Part shown: positions 36,440 to 45,387 of the stretch, in pieces
How the letters are laid out: each line of letters opens with the position of its first letter
How positions within the stretch are numbered: the first letter of the stretch is position 1
NCBI RefSeq assembly: GCF_900102675.1
Contig: NZ_FMYX01000010.1
Coordinates: 157,886-221,885 of the forward strand
DNA: 64,000 bases
Origin: Pseudomonas guariconensis
GTDB taxonomy: Bacteria; Pseudomonadota; Gammaproteobacteria; Pseudomonadales; Pseudomonadaceae
Reading direction: 5' to 3'
Translations under genes and position numbers: made by a program
The notes under the pieces: model-generated
The model's database searches: none
The model's input: the letters and a program-made list of their open reading frames with translations, nothing else
Told to the model about the DNA's origin: nothing

Positions 36440-37789
36440 GTGGAAAGCCGCAAATCCGAAGCCCCTACGCTGGATCTCGCTCCACCGCTCGAAACGAGTT
36501 GGCTGGAACGGATTTTCAAACTCAAGCGACACGGCAGCACCGTCAGGACCGAGCTGATCGCCGGGGTGACCACCTTCATCACCATGGCCTACATCATTTT
36601 CGTCAACCCCAACATCATGGCCGATGCCGGTATCGACCATGGTGCGGCGTTCGTTGCCACCTGTATCGCCGCGGCCTTGGGCTGCCTGTTGATGGGCCTC
36701 TACGCCAACTGGCCGGTGGGCCTGGCCCCCGGCATGGGGCTCAACGCCTTCTTCACCTACACCGTGGTCGGCACCATGGGTTACACCTGGGAAGCGGCAC
36801 TGGGTGCAGTGTTCGTATCCGGCGTGCTGTTCATGGCCCTGACCCTCTCCCGCGTGCGCGAATGGTTGCTCAACAGCATTCCGGTCAGCCTGCGCCACGC
36901 CATGGGTGCGGGGGTCGGCCTGTTCCTCGGACTGATCGGACTGAAAACCGCCGGCATCGTCGTCGACAGTCCTGCCACGCTGATCAAGCTGGGCTCTCTC
37001 CATGAGCCTGGCCCGCTGCTGGCAGCAGTGTGTTTCCTGATGATCGCGGTACTGAGCTACCACCGTGTGTTCGGCGCGATCCTCATCAGCATCATCACCG
37101 TTACCTTGGCAGGCTGGGGCCTGGGCCTGGTCCAGTATGGCGGGGTGTTCTCGCTGCCTCCGAGCCTGGCACCGACCTGGATGGCCATGGATGTGGCGGG
37201 CGTATTCAACGTCAGCATGATCAGCGTGGTGCTGGCGTTCCTGTTCGTGCACATGTTCGACACCGCCGGCACCCTGATGGGTGTGGCCCAGCGCGCCAAC
37301 CTGGTCGGTGAAGACGGCCGCATCGAGAACCTGTCCCGTGCACTGAAGGCCGACAGCGCCTCCAGCGTGTTCGGTGCTGCCGTCGGCGTACCACCTGTGA
37401 CCAGCTATGTGGAAAGCGCCGCAGGCGTCGCCGCCGGGGGGCGTACCGGCCTGACGGCCGTGGTGGTTGGCCTGCTGTTCGTCGCCGCCATGTTCTTCGC
37501 ACCGCTGGCCGGCATGATCCCCGCCTACGCCACCGCAGGGGCGCTGATCTATGTGGCCATGCTGATGATGGGCAGCATGGCACACATCCACTGGGACGAG
37601 GCGACCGACAGCATTCCTGCGATCGTCACCGTGATCATGATGCCGCTCACGTTCTCGGTCGCCGACGGCATCGCCCTGGGCTTCATCAGCTACGTGGCGC
37701 TCAAGGCCGGGACCGGCAAGTTCAAGGATATTTCTGCCAGCCTGTGGGTGCTCTGCGTGATCTTCATCGCCAAGTTCGTGTTCCTCTGA
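36440..37789 (+). CDS. NCS2 family (AzgA-type) purine permease
   Basis: Membrane transporter of 449 residues with about 12 to 14 helices. TELIAGVTTFITMAYIIFVNP near residues 36-56 and the MFDTAGTLMG block are hallmarks of the AzgA branch, which imports adenine, guanine or hypoxanthine by proton symport. The start is GTG at 36440 behind GAGGAG. Its place beside xdhABC-guaD suggests it feeds that pathway. The exact substrate cannot be read from the sequence. Confidence 0.93.
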   Translation: MESRKSEAPTLDLAPPLETSWLERIFKLKRHGSTVRTELIAGVTTFITMAYIIFVNPNIMADAGIDHGAAFVATCIAAALGCLLMGLYANWPVGLAPGMGLNAFFTYTVVGTMGYTWEAALGAVFVSGVLFMALTLSRVREWLLNSIPVSLRHAMGAGVGLFLGLIGLKTAGIVVDSPATLIKLGSLHEPGPLLAAVCFLMIAVLSYHRVFGAILISIITVTLAGWGLGLVQYGGVFSLPPSLAPTWMAMDVAGVFNVSMISVVLAFLFVHMFDTAGTLMGVAQRANLVGEDGRIENLSRALKADSASSVFGAAVGVPPVTSYVESAAGVAAGGRTGLTAVVVGLLFVAAMFFAPLAGMIPAYATAGALIYVAMLMMGSMAHIHWDEATDSIPAIVTVIMMPLTFSVADGIALGFISYVALKAGTGKFKDISASLWVLCVIFIAKFVFL

Positions 37790-37835
37790 GAGCCTGGCGC
37801 TGCCGAGGGCGCCTCGAACCCTCTCTCGCTCAAAC

Positions 37836-37875
37836 AAAAAAACCCGATGGCAGTTCCCTGCCATCGGGTTTTTTA
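37836..37875. terminator. Bidirectional terminator between permease genes
   Basis: AAAAACCCGATGGCAG pairs with CTGCCATCGGGTTTTTT around a three- to four-base loop, with A- and T-runs on both sides. It serves the convergent NCS2 and AroP-type genes. Confidence 0.95.
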
Positions 37876-37888
37876 GTGGGTAACCGAT

Positions 37889-39307
37889 TTACTTGGCGAC
37901 GGACCCGGCGGCGCCGGAGGCCTGTCCACTCCGCTTGCTCTTGAGCATGTAGAAGGCATACATCACCACCAGCCAGACCGGAATCGCATACACCGAGACC
38001 TGGATACCAGGGATCTGCAGCATGATGCCCAGGATCAGCACCACGAAGGCCAGGCACAGGTAGTTGCCATACGGGTACCAGAGCGCCTTGAACAGCGCCT
38101 TCTGCCCGGTGCGGTCCAGGTGCTGACGGAATTTGAGGTGCGAGTAGCTGATCATCGCCCAGTTGATCACCAGCGCAGCCACCACCAACGACATCAACAG
38201 CTCCAGCGCATGTTGCGGCATGAAGTAGTTCAGCAGCACCGCCACCAGCGTCACGCCGGCCGAGGCCAGGATCGAACGGACCGGTACGCCGCGCTTGTCG
38301 ATCTTGGCCAGGCTTGCCGGGGCGTCGCCTTGCTCGGCCATGCCGTAGAGCATGCGAGCGTTGCAGTAGGTCCCGCTGTTATAGACCGACAGCGCCGCAG
38401 TCAGGACCACGAAGTTCAGCAGGTGCGCCGCCACGTCGCTACCGAGCAGCGAGAACACCTGGACGAACGGGCTGCTGCCATAGCTGCCGCCGGAGGCATC
38501 GATGCTCGCGACCAGGCTATTCCATGGGGTCAGCGACAGCAGGATCACCAGCGCGCCGATATAGAAGATCAGGATGCGGTAGATGACCTGGTTGATCGCC
38601 TTAGGAATCACGGTCTTTGGCTTGTCGGCCTCGGCAGCGGTGAAGCCCAGCATTTCCAGGCCACCAAAGGAGAACATGATGATCGCCAGAGCCATCACCA
38701 GGCCACTCACGCCATTGGGGAAGAAACCGCCATGGGCCCAAAGGTTGGTCACCGAAGCTTCAGGACCACCGCTGCCGCTGGTGAGCAGATAGGCACCCAG
38801 GCCGATCATGCCGACGATGGCGAGTACCTTGATGATGGCGAACCAGAACTCGGCCTCGCCGAACACTTTCACGTTCATCAGGTTGATCGCGTTGATCAGG
38901 ATGAAGAAGCCCGCCGCAGTGACCCAGGTAGGGATCTCCGGCCACCAGTAGTGAATGTACTTACCGACCGCGGACAGCTCCGACATGCCGACCAGAATGT
39001 ACAGCACCCAGCAGTTCCAACCGGACAGGAAGCCCGCGAAACCGCCCCAGTACTTGTGGGCGAAGTGGCTGAAGGAGCCGGCAACCGGCTCTTCGACGAT
39101 CATTTCGCCCAGTTGGCGCATGATCATGAAGGCGATGAAGCCGCAGATGGCGTAGCCGAGAATCATCGACGGACCGGCGGACTTCATCACGCCGGCAGAG
39201 CCCAGGAACAATCCGGTACCAATTGCGCCACCCAGGGCAATCAGCTGGATATGGCGGTTCTTCAGGCCACGCTTGAGCTCGCCTGAAGGCATGTTTTGTC
39301 CACTCAT
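37889..39307 (-). CDS. AroP-type amino acid permease (APC superfamily)
   Basis: Membrane transporter of 472 residues with about 12 helices. LKRGLKNRHIQLIALGGAIG near the N-terminus and the VYNSGTYCNARMLYGMAEQG block match the AroP/PheP/ProY group for aromatic amino acids, proline or related substrates. The start at 39307 (MSGQNMPSGE) has an AGGTGA site; the longer frame to 39421 lacks support. The substrate is uncertain. A 580-base empty region lies upstream. Confidence 0.9.
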   Translation of the reverse strand: MSGQNMPSGELKRGLKNRHIQLIALGGAIGTGLFLGSAGVMKSAGPSMILGYAICGFIAFMIMRQLGEMIVEEPVAGSFSHFAHKYWGGFAGFLSGWNCWVLYILVGMSELSAVGKYIHYWWPEIPTWVTAAGFFILINAINLMNVKVFGEAEFWFAIIKVLAIVGMIGLGAYLLTSGSGGPEASVTNLWAHGGFFPNGVSGLVMALAIIMFSFGGLEMLGFTAAEADKPKTVIPKAINQVIYRILIFYIGALVILLSLTPWNSLVASIDASGGSYGSSPFVQVFSLLGSDVAAHLLNFVVLTAALSVYNSGTYCNARMLYGMAEQGDAPASLAKIDKRGVPVRSILASAGVTLVAVLLNYFMPQHALELLMSLVVAALVINWAMISYSHLKFRQHLDRTGQKALFKALWYPYGNYLCLAFVVLILGIMLQIPGIQVSVYAIPVWLVVMYAFYMLKSKRSGQASGAAGSVAK

Positions 39308-39889
39308 GAACGAAGTCACCTGCTTGTTTTTATCTGTGACGGAATCGGACCCACCGCGCTCGTGGCGCAGCGGAATGGGCAAGGTGGTTACCTTGGGTTT
39401 CTTGGACGGGGGTGATGACACCGAGGGACAGGCCCCGGGCGACTCAACCAGGCGTCAGCAAGAGTGCGCGGTACGCATTGGGGTCACAGGTAAAACGCGG
39501 CGCATTGTATACCCCTGCGTACGCGCAGGCGTCAACGCGTTGCGTCATTTCCTGATGAAAAAACGCAGCGATCCTGGCGGGAAGGCCTGAAAAGGCAAGA
39601 TGATCGGCGTACATGGCGCCTCCATTTGTTGTTTTCGATGCCCAGCTCTACGGCCAGGCCCTGCACACGGCATGGGCGCTATATCAGCGTGCGGCGACGG
39701 GTTGAACAAGGGGGCGAGTGGCAAAGAAACAGCTCTGGAACGCGGCACTTGGCAGAATTTGTTTACATGCACAGGTGTACCGGCAAAAACGGTCGAAATT
39801 CGTAAAGATTTTGTTACAAGCTGGTCGATAGGGTTTCCAGACCCCATAAAAAATCGCGTCGGATCAAGATGTTAGATTTCTAGAGGCGC
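39308..39889. other. Long intergenic region upstream of the AroP-type gene
   Basis: About 580 bases with no gene I can support. Short frames on both strands lack ribosome sites and family features. It contains a six-pair hairpin (CCTGCG-TACG-CGCAGG near 39510-39530) and the A+T-richer stretch 39755-39880. It probably holds the permease promoter and leader, or an unrecognised small RNA. Confidence 0.55.
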
Positions 39890-39916
39890 AAAAAAGGGGC
39901 CACGAGGGCCCCTTTC
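39890..39916 (-). terminator. Terminator of rluB
   Basis: On the minus strand GGAAAGGGGCC and GGCCCCTTTTTT pair around a short loop and end in a T-run, about 20 bases after the rluB stop. Confidence 0.9.
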
Positions 39917-39932
39917 CTATGACGCTGAGCAA

Positions 39933-41000
39933 TCAGCCGCGTGGCTTGCCGCGGCCACGGCCTGCTGGCTTTTCGGCCTCCGGCTTGGCCGGACGCTTAC
40001 GCATCTCGCTGGGGCGTTCGGCAACCGTGCTGCTGCGACCGCCCTTGCGTGGCGCCTCTTCACGGGTCGGACGTTCACGCGCAGGACGCTCGGCTTGGCC
40101 ATCTTGGGCGGGACGCAGGGTACGCACACGTTCGCCACGACCGAGCGGCCGGGTGGACTTGCGCTGCATGCGCTCGAGCTTGTCCTTGGCCTTGAGGTTC
40201 AACGCTGGCAACGCCACCGGCTGCAGGCCGACTTCCGCTGCCAGGATGTCGATCTCGCCCTGGGTCATTTCGCGCCAACGCCCCATCGGCAGGTCGGAAT
40301 TGAGGAACACCGGACCGAAGCGCACGCGCTTGAGGCGGCTGACCACCACGCCTTGGGATTCCCACAGGCGACGTACCTCACGGTTGCGACCTTCCATCAC
40401 CACGCAGTGGTACCAGTGGTTGAAGCCTTCGCCGCCCGGAGCTTTCTGGATGTCGGTGAACTTCGCCGGACCATCTTCGAGCATCACACCCGCCTTGAGG
40501 CGATCGACCATGTCGTCGTCGACCTCACCGCGCACACGCACCGCATACTCACGGTCCATCTCGTAGGAGGGGTGCATCAGGCGGTTGGCCAGTTCACCGT
40601 CGGTGGTGAACAGCAGCAGGCCAGTGGTGTTGATGTCCAGACGGCCGATATTGATCCAACGCCCTTCTTTCGGACGCGGCAGGCGATCGAACACAGTCGG
40701 ACGACCTTCCGGATCGTCACGGGTGCAGATCTCGCCGTCAGGCTTGTTGTACATGATCACGCGGCGGGTGGCCTCGGCGGCCTCCACACGCTTGATCAGC
40801 TTGCCATCGACGGCAATGGCATCGTGCAGATCGACACGCTGGCCAAGGGTAGCCTCGACGCCATTGACCTTGATACGGCCCTGGCTGATCCAGGCCTCGA
40901 CGTCACGACGCGAACCGACGCCGATACGCGCCAGCACCTTCTGCAGCTTTTCGCCGGACGGAGGGGTGGATTGGGTTTCTTGCAGGTCTTGGTCACTCAT
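39933..41000 (-). CDS. rluB: 23S rRNA pseudouridine(2605) synthase RluB
   Basis: RNA-modifying enzyme of 355 residues. An S4 RNA-binding domain (about 18-75, EKLQKVLARIGVGSRRDVEAWI) precedes the RsuA-type catalytic domain, whose active-site aspartate lies in GRLDINTTGLLL. A basic, low-complexity tail (about 270-355, rich in Arg, Lys, Pro and Gly) is common in RluB and probably binds RNA. It heads no operon; scpB lies 213 bases below on the map. Confidence 0.93.
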   Translation of the reverse strand: MSDQDLQETQSTPPSGEKLQKVLARIGVGSRRDVEAWISQGRIKVNGVEATLGQRVDLHDAIAVDGKLIKRVEAAEATRRVIMYNKPDGEICTRDDPEGRPTVFDRLPRPKEGRWINIGRLDINTTGLLLFTTDGELANRLMHPSYEMDREYAVRVRGEVDDDMVDRLKAGVMLEDGPAKFTDIQKAPGGEGFNHWYHCVVMEGRNREVRRLWESQGVVVSRLKRVRFGPVFLNSDLPMGRWREMTQGEIDILAAEVGLQPVALPALNLKAKDKLERMQRKSTRPLGRGERVRTLRPAQDGQAERPARERPTREEAPRKGGRSSTVAERPSEMRKRPAKPEAEKPAGRGRGKPRG

Positions 41001-41173
41001 CTGGGCACCTCCCGGTGTAGTAGTGAAAGCGTTTTTTTGGCGAAAGATGCGCCAAAGGGGCGCGCATCATACGCGGTTCGGCGGACGAACGCACTGGAGA
41101 CTAACGGTTTATCGCGATTGGGCTGTGAGTTTCCGCCCGAAGGTGCTGCAGCGTCACCCGTAGCCCCGCTGCA

Positions 41174-41206
41174 CCTATGAGCGCGGGTTCATCCGCGAAC
41201 GGGCCA
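41174..41206. repeat. P. putida-type REP element
   Basis: The core GAGCGCGGGTTCATCCGCGAA and flanks resemble the repetitive extragenic palindromes abundant in P. putida. It lies just after the scpB stop, between it and rluB. Confidence 0.65.
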
Positions 41207-41213
41207 GAGCGAT

Positions 41214-41975
41214 CTATGACTCAGGCTCATCCTCGACGTTGGCAGCCTCATTCCGCAGATCATCGAAATCGGTCTTGAGCCCATGTTCCATCGCATCGAG
41301 CTCCACCAGCAGCGTCCGGAAGCTGGTCTCCTCCCGAGGCGGCGCCTCGCCCTCCTCGTCCTCACCCAGGCTCGCATCGGCCAGCGCCTGCAGGTGCGCA
41401 GGCACGGGTGCGTCATCCGGATCCAGCAACGGCTCGGTGTCCATTTCGCGCAGTTCGGCCAGAGCCGGCAGCTCATCGAGGCTCTTGAGGTTGAAATGAT
41501 CGAGCAATGCCTTGGTGGTGGCGAACATCGCCGGTCGGCCGGGCACCTCACGATAACCGACGATACGGATCCATTCACGCTCCATCAGGGTCTTGATGAT
41601 GTTGCTGTTGACCGCCACACCGCGCACATCCTCGATTTCGCCGCGGGTGATCGGTTGGCGATAGGCAATCAGCGCCAAAGTCTCCAGCAGCGCCCGGGAG
41701 TAGCGCTGCGGACGCTCTTCCCACAGCCGGCCGACCCAGGGCGCAAAGTCCTCGCGGATTTGCAGGCGATAGCCGGTCGCCACTTCCTTGAGCTCGAAGG
41801 CGCGGCCATTGCAGGACTTGGCCAGGATTTCCAAAGCCTTCTTGAAGACAGCAGGCGCGGGGCGCTCGGCCTCTTCGAGCAACTCGTACAGGCGCTCGAG
41901 CGATTGCGGCTTGCCAGAGGCAAGGAGGAAGGCTTCGATCAGCGAGGCCAGGTCACGGGGTTCGTTCAGGTTCAT
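41214..41975 (-). CDS. scpB: SMC-Scp complex subunit ScpB
   Basis: Condensin accessory subunit of 253 residues with two winged-helix domains (about 1-75 and 90-165). SRALLETLALIAYRQPITRGEIEDVRGV is the conserved second-domain block. An acidic tail follows (about 195-253). ATG at 41975 (MNLNEPRDLASLIEAF) fits the family; a GTG at 42002 overlapping the scpA stop by four bases is an alternative start. It acts with ScpA and the Smc coded at 23889. Confidence 0.93.
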   Translation of the reverse strand: MNLNEPRDLASLIEAFLLASGKPQSLERLYELLEEAERPAPAVFKKALEILAKSCNGRAFELKEVATGYRLQIREDFAPWVGRLWEERPQRYSRALLETLALIAYRQPITRGEIEDVRGVAVNSNIIKTLMEREWIRIVGYREVPGRPAMFATTKALLDHFNLKSLDELPALAELREMDTEPLLDPDDAPVPAHLQALADASLGEDEEGEAPPREETSFRTLLVELDAMEHGLKTDFDDLRNEAANVEDEPES

Positions 41976-41998
41976 CGGTAGGAAAGGCTTGCTCGTGG

Positions 41999-42826
41999 TC
42001 ACTCGGCCCGGGCACGGACATGGATCGGGGCAAAGGGGTCATTCTGCACCAGTTCGATGAGCGATTCCTTCACCAGTTCGAGAATTGCCATGAAGGTGAC
42101 GACCACCCCCAACTTGCCTTCCTCGGCGGTAAAGAGCTCGATGAACGGCACGAAGCCGCCACCCTTGAGTCGTTCGAGCACTTCACTCATGCGCTCACGG
42201 GTCGACAAGGTCTCGCGGGTGATCTGATGGCTTTCGAACAGGTCGTTGCGCCGCATCACCTGGGCCATGGACAGCAGGATTTCCTCCAGAGAAACATCGG
42301 GCAACAGCTTGCGAACCTTGGCCTGAGGCGCCTCCAGGCGCGGCACGACAATCTCCCGGCCTACCCGCGGCAGCTCATCGAGGCCTTCGGCGGCGGCTTT
42401 GAAGCGCTCGTATTCCTGCAGCCTGCGGATCAGCTCGGCACGTGGATCGCCCTCTTCCTCCTCGACCTCGCTGGAGCGCGGCAGCAGCATGCGCGATTTG
42501 ATCTCGGCAAGCATGGCAGCCATCACCAAGTACTCTGCGGCCAACTCCAGGCGCACGCTCTTCATCAGCTCGACGTAGGACATGTACTGGCGGGTGATCT
42601 CCGCCACGGGGATGTCGAGGATGTCGATGTTCTGCTTGCGGATCAGATACAGCAACAAGTCCAGCGGGCCCTCGAAGGCTTCAAGGAACACTTCCAGGGC
42701 GTCAGGAGGGATGTACAGGTCCAGCGGCAGTTCGGTGAGTGCCTCGCCGTAGACCAGCGCCAGTTGCAGCTGTTGCGGCGCCTCGCTGTCAGCGACCGGG
42801 GCCGGGGCCTCTTGCACCGTGCTCAC
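41999..42826 (-). CDS. scpA: Segregation and condensation protein A
   Basis: Kleisin subunit of 275 residues that bridges the SMC heads. The first 42 residues are a variable extension; the family core starts at FLEAFEGPLDLLLYLIRKQNIDI. The C-terminal winged helix (FIELFTAEEGKLGVVVTFMAILELVKE) binds the other head. The start is GTG, overlapping the stop of the upstream YciO-type gene by four bases. Confidence 0.94.
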   Translation of the reverse strand: MSTVQEAPAPVADSEAPQQLQLALVYGEALTELPLDLYIPPDALEVFLEAFEGPLDLLLYLIRKQNIDILDIPVAEITRQYMSYVELMKSVRLELAAEYLVMAAMLAEIKSRMLLPRSSEVEEEEGDPRAELIRRLQEYERFKAAAEGLDELPRVGREIVVPRLEAPQAKVRKLLPDVSLEEILLSMAQVMRRNDLFESHQITRETLSTRERMSEVLERLKGGGFVPFIELFTAEEGKLGVVVTFMAILELVKESLIELVQNDPFAPIHVRARAE

Positions 42827-43452
42827 GCGGGCGCCAGGAACGGCGCAGGGTCGCCACAGCCAACACGGATGACTTCCGGCTCGTCACCTTCCAGGCTGAT
42901 CACGGTGGAAGCTTTGAGGTCACCGAAGCCGCCATCGATGATCAGGTCCACATGATGCTCAAGGCGCGCACGGATCTCGTAGGGGTCGGTCATCGGCTCT
43001 TCATCACCGGGCAGGATGAGGCTCACGCTCATCAAGGGTTCGCCCAATTCCTCGAGCAGTGCCCGGGCAATGGGGTTGGAAGGAACCCGCAGGCCGATGG
43101 TCCGACGCTTTTCATGCAACAACAGCCTGGGCACTTCCCGCGTGGCATTGAGGATGAAGGTATAGGGACCGGGAATGTGCGCTTTGAGCAGACGGAAGGT
43201 CGCTGTGTCGATCTTGGCGAACAACCCCATTTGCGAAAGGTCGCAACACAGCAGTGTGAAGTTGTGGTTCTTGTCCAGCTGGCGCAGTCGTCGGACCCGC
43301 TCCACGGCAGTCTTGTCGCCGATCTGGCAGCCCATCGCGTAGGCCGAGTCGGTCGGATAGACCACGACACCGCCCTTGCGGATGATCTCGACGGCCTGTT
43401 TGATCAGGCGCGCCTGCGGGTTTTCCGCATGAATCTGGAAAAATTGGCTCAC
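42823..43452 (-). CDS. YciO-type L-threonylcarbamoyladenylate synthase family protein
   Basis: A 209-residue protein of the Sua5/YciO/YrdC fold, which binds nucleotides and RNA. It shows the core VVVYPTDSAYAMGCQIGDKTAVERVRRLRQLDKNHNFTLLC and the PGPYTFIL segment. The YciO branch is not proven to make threonylcarbamoyl-AMP, so the enzyme name should be read as a family label. GTG at 43452 with an AGGA site gives the usual YciO start; the longer frame to 43608 overlaps the phosphatase gene. It is coupled to scpA by a four-base overlap. Confidence 0.9.
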   Translation of the reverse strand: MSQFFQIHAENPQARLIKQAVEIIRKGGVVVYPTDSAYAMGCQIGDKTAVERVRRLRQLDKNHNFTLLCCDLSQMGLFAKIDTATFRLLKAHIPGPYTFILNATREVPRLLLHEKRRTIGLRVPSNPIARALLEELGEPLMSVSLILPGDEEPMTDPYEIRARLEHHVDLIIDGGFGDLKASTVISLEGDEPEVIRVGCGDPAPFLAPA

Positions 43453-43465
43453 GTAGTCGTCCTGT

Positions 43466-44326
43466 TCATACCGCCAAAGGCTGTTCATGGCTGAATCGGC
43501 GCCACAAAGGTGGCAGATCCTCGGGCAATGGCCGGTAGGCACCGATCTCGCCCCAGGTGCCGGGGCCGTGGAAGTCACTGCCAGCACTTGCCAGCAGGCC
43601 GAACTCACGGGTGAGGATGGACATCGTGCCCACCTGCTCGGCCGGCATCATCCCGTTGACCACCTCCAACGCCTGCCCGCCTGCCTGAATATAGTCTGCA
43701 ATCAGCCGTCTGCGCTTACTGCGAGTCAACTCGTAATGCATCGGATGGGCCAGACTCACCCAAGCGTTGGACCGACGCAGCGTGGCGACGGTTTCCTCCA
43801 GGGTCGGCCAATGCAGCTTGACGTCGCCCAGCTTGCCGGCGCCCAGCCACTTGCGAAACGCCTCACCGCGGTCTTTGACGTGGCCGGCACGCACCAGGAA
43901 CTCGGCAAAGTGCGGACGCGCCGGGGCATTGCCGCTGTCGCCCAGCTCCTGCTGCACCGCCCTGGCGCCTTCGAGCGTGCCGGGCATGCCCTTGGCCGCG
44001 AGCCGTCGGTCGATTTCCTCGGAGCGCAGCCAACGGCCACGGTGCAAGGCCTCGATAGCCTCGAGTAGCGGCGGTGCATCGAGCGGGAAGTCATAGCCCA
44101 GCACATGGATCGTGGCGCCCCCCCAGGTACAGGACAGTTCCACTCCACTGACCCAGCGCATGCCGTTGGCGTGGCAGGCCTGACGCGCCTCGGCCAGGCC
44201 TTCTATGGTGTCGTGGTCGGTCAGTGCCAACGTCTGCACCCCGTGCTCGTGGGCCCGGGCGACCAGGGCCGAAGGCGACAAGGCGCCGTCGGAGGCCGTG
44301 CTGTGACAGTGCAGATCAACATTCAT
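43466..44326 (-). CDS. PHP domain phosphatase (RNase AM / YciV type)
   Basis: A 286-residue PHP-family metal-dependent phosphoesterase. Metal ligands are visible as DLHCHSTASDG (residues 4-14), LTDHDT, and GSDFHGPG near residue 256. Members of this type remove phosphates from 3',5'-nucleoside bisphosphates or trim RNA 5' ends. It starts the minus-strand chain phosphatase-yciO-scpA-scpB and is divergent from yciB, with 67 bases between starts. Confidence 0.9.
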   Translation of the reverse strand: MNVDLHCHSTASDGALSPSALVARAHEHGVQTLALTDHDTIEGLAEARQACHANGMRWVSGVELSCTWGGATIHVLGYDFPLDAPPLLEAIEALHRGRWLRSEEIDRRLAAKGMPGTLEGARAVQQELGDSGNAPARPHFAEFLVRAGHVKDRGEAFRKWLGAGKLGDVKLHWPTLEETVATLRRSNAWVSLAHPMHYELTRSKRRRLIADYIQAGGQALEVVNGMMPAEQVGTMSILTREFGLLASAGSDFHGPGTWGEIGAYRPLPEDLPPLWRRFSHEQPLAV

Positions 44327-44393
44327 GGAGGAGCGCTTTCGCTGGAATCGATGTTTGTTATTATGCCGTCACATCCCGCTTCTGGCTGCCACT

Positions 44394-44990
44394 GTGAAAC
44401 AATTCATCGATTTCATCCCGCTGTTGTTGTTCTTCATCGTCTACAAACTCGACCCGCGCGCGGTCGAAATCGCTGGTCACAGCGTCGAGTTCGGCGGCAT
44501 CTACAGCGCCACGGCGGTGCTGATTCTCAGCTCCCTGGTGGTCTACGGCGCGCTGTTCCTGCGCCACGGCAAGCTCGAGAAGGGGCAGCTGCTGACCCTG
44601 GTCGCCTGCCTGGTGTTCGGCGGCCTTACCCTGGCCTTCCACAGCGAAACCTTCCTCAAGTGGAAAGCACCGGTGGTGAACTGGCTGTTCGCCCTGGCCT
44701 TCGCCGGCAGCCACTTCGTCGGTGACCGGGTCCTGATCAAGCGCATCATGGGCCACGCCCTGAGCCTGCCCGAGGCAATCTGGACGCGCCTGAACCTGGC
44801 CTGGATCGGCTTCTTCCTGGTGTGCGGTGCGGCCAACCTGTTCGTCGCATTCACCTTCCAGGACTTCTGGGTCGACTTCAAGGTGTTCGGCAGCCTGGGC
44901 ATGACCGTGATCTTCCTGGTGGCCCAGGGCGTGTACCTGTCGCGCCACCTGCATGACAGCGACCCCTCCACTTCCAAACCTAAGGATTGA
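44394..44990 (+). CDS. yciB: Septation protein A / inner membrane protein YciB
   Basis: Membrane protein of 198 residues with five to six helices, linked to envelope integrity and septation. KQFIDFIPLLLFFIVYKL at the start and FLKWKAPVVNWLFALAF are family-diagnostic. GTG at 44394 gives this start; the longer frame to 44325 would run through the promoter shared with the PHP gene. It is followed one base later by the yciI-type gene. Confidence 0.94.
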   Translation: MKQFIDFIPLLLFFIVYKLDPRAVEIAGHSVEFGGIYSATAVLILSSLVVYGALFLRHGKLEKGQLLTLVACLVFGGLTLAFHSETFLKWKAPVVNWLFALAFAGSHFVGDRVLIKRIMGHALSLPEAIWTRLNLAWIGFFLVCGAANLFVAFTFQDFWVDFKVFGSLGMTVIFLVAQGVYLSRHLHDSDPSTSKPKD

Positions 44991-44991
44991 C

Positions 44992-45291
44992 ATGCTCTAC
45001 GCCATCATCGCAAGCGACGTCGAAGGTTCCCTGGAAAAACGCCTGGCTGCCCGCCCGGCGCACATCGAGCGCCTGCAGCTGCTCAAGGCCGAGGGACGTG
45101 TGATCCTGGCCGGCCCGCACCCGGCGATCGACAGCAACGACCCAGGCGCCGCAGGCTTCACCGGCAGCCTCATCGTCGCCGAATTCGACTCCCTGACCGC
45201 CGCCCAAGCCTGGGCCGATGCCGACCCGTACATCGCCGCCGGCGTGTACGACAAGGTCGTGGTCAAGCCATTCAAGCAAGTCCTGCCTTGA
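44992..45291 (+). CDS. YciI family protein
   Basis: A 99-residue ferredoxin-like fold protein: MLYAIIASDVEGSLEKRLAARPAHIERLQ with the His-Asp pair (H39, D43) seen in this family as a possible catalytic or binding site. TAAGGATTG gives a good ribosome site. It is transcribed with yciB, as in enterobacteria. The function is not known. Confidence 0.92.
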   Translation: MLYAIIASDVEGSLEKRLAARPAHIERLQLLKAEGRVILAGPHPAIDSNDPGAAGFTGSLIVAEFDSLTAAQAWADADPYIAAGVYDKVVVKPFKQVLP

Positions 45292-45297
45292 TCGGAC

Positions 45298-45326
45298 CGG
45301 GCCTCATGACAGGTTCATGAGGCCCG
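45298..45326 (+). terminator. Hairpin after the yciB-yciI operon
   Basis: A perfect 12-pair stem (CGGGCCTCATGA with TCATGAGGCCCG) and five-base loop begin seven bases after the stop. There is no T-run, so it may be a 3' stability hairpin instead of a full terminator. Confidence 0.65.
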
Positions 45327-45387
45327 CGCTCATCTATTACGACCTGCGGCCGACAACCTTCTGAACCGATAGGAATCAGGAGTTCCA

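Noticed and set aside
36239..37864. A 541-residue minus-strand frame opposite the NCS2 permease
   Set aside because: Low-complexity His/Gly/Gln-rich shadow translation; the plus strand has the transporter motifs.
38120..39286. A 388-residue plus-strand frame opposite the AroP-type gene
   Set aside because: Shadow frame rich in His, Arg and Gln, no family match, no ribosome site.
39600..39875. Small open frame in the gap upstream of the AroP-type gene
   Set aside because: No ribosome site, no hydrophobic or motif pattern, and overlaps a similar poor frame on the other strand.
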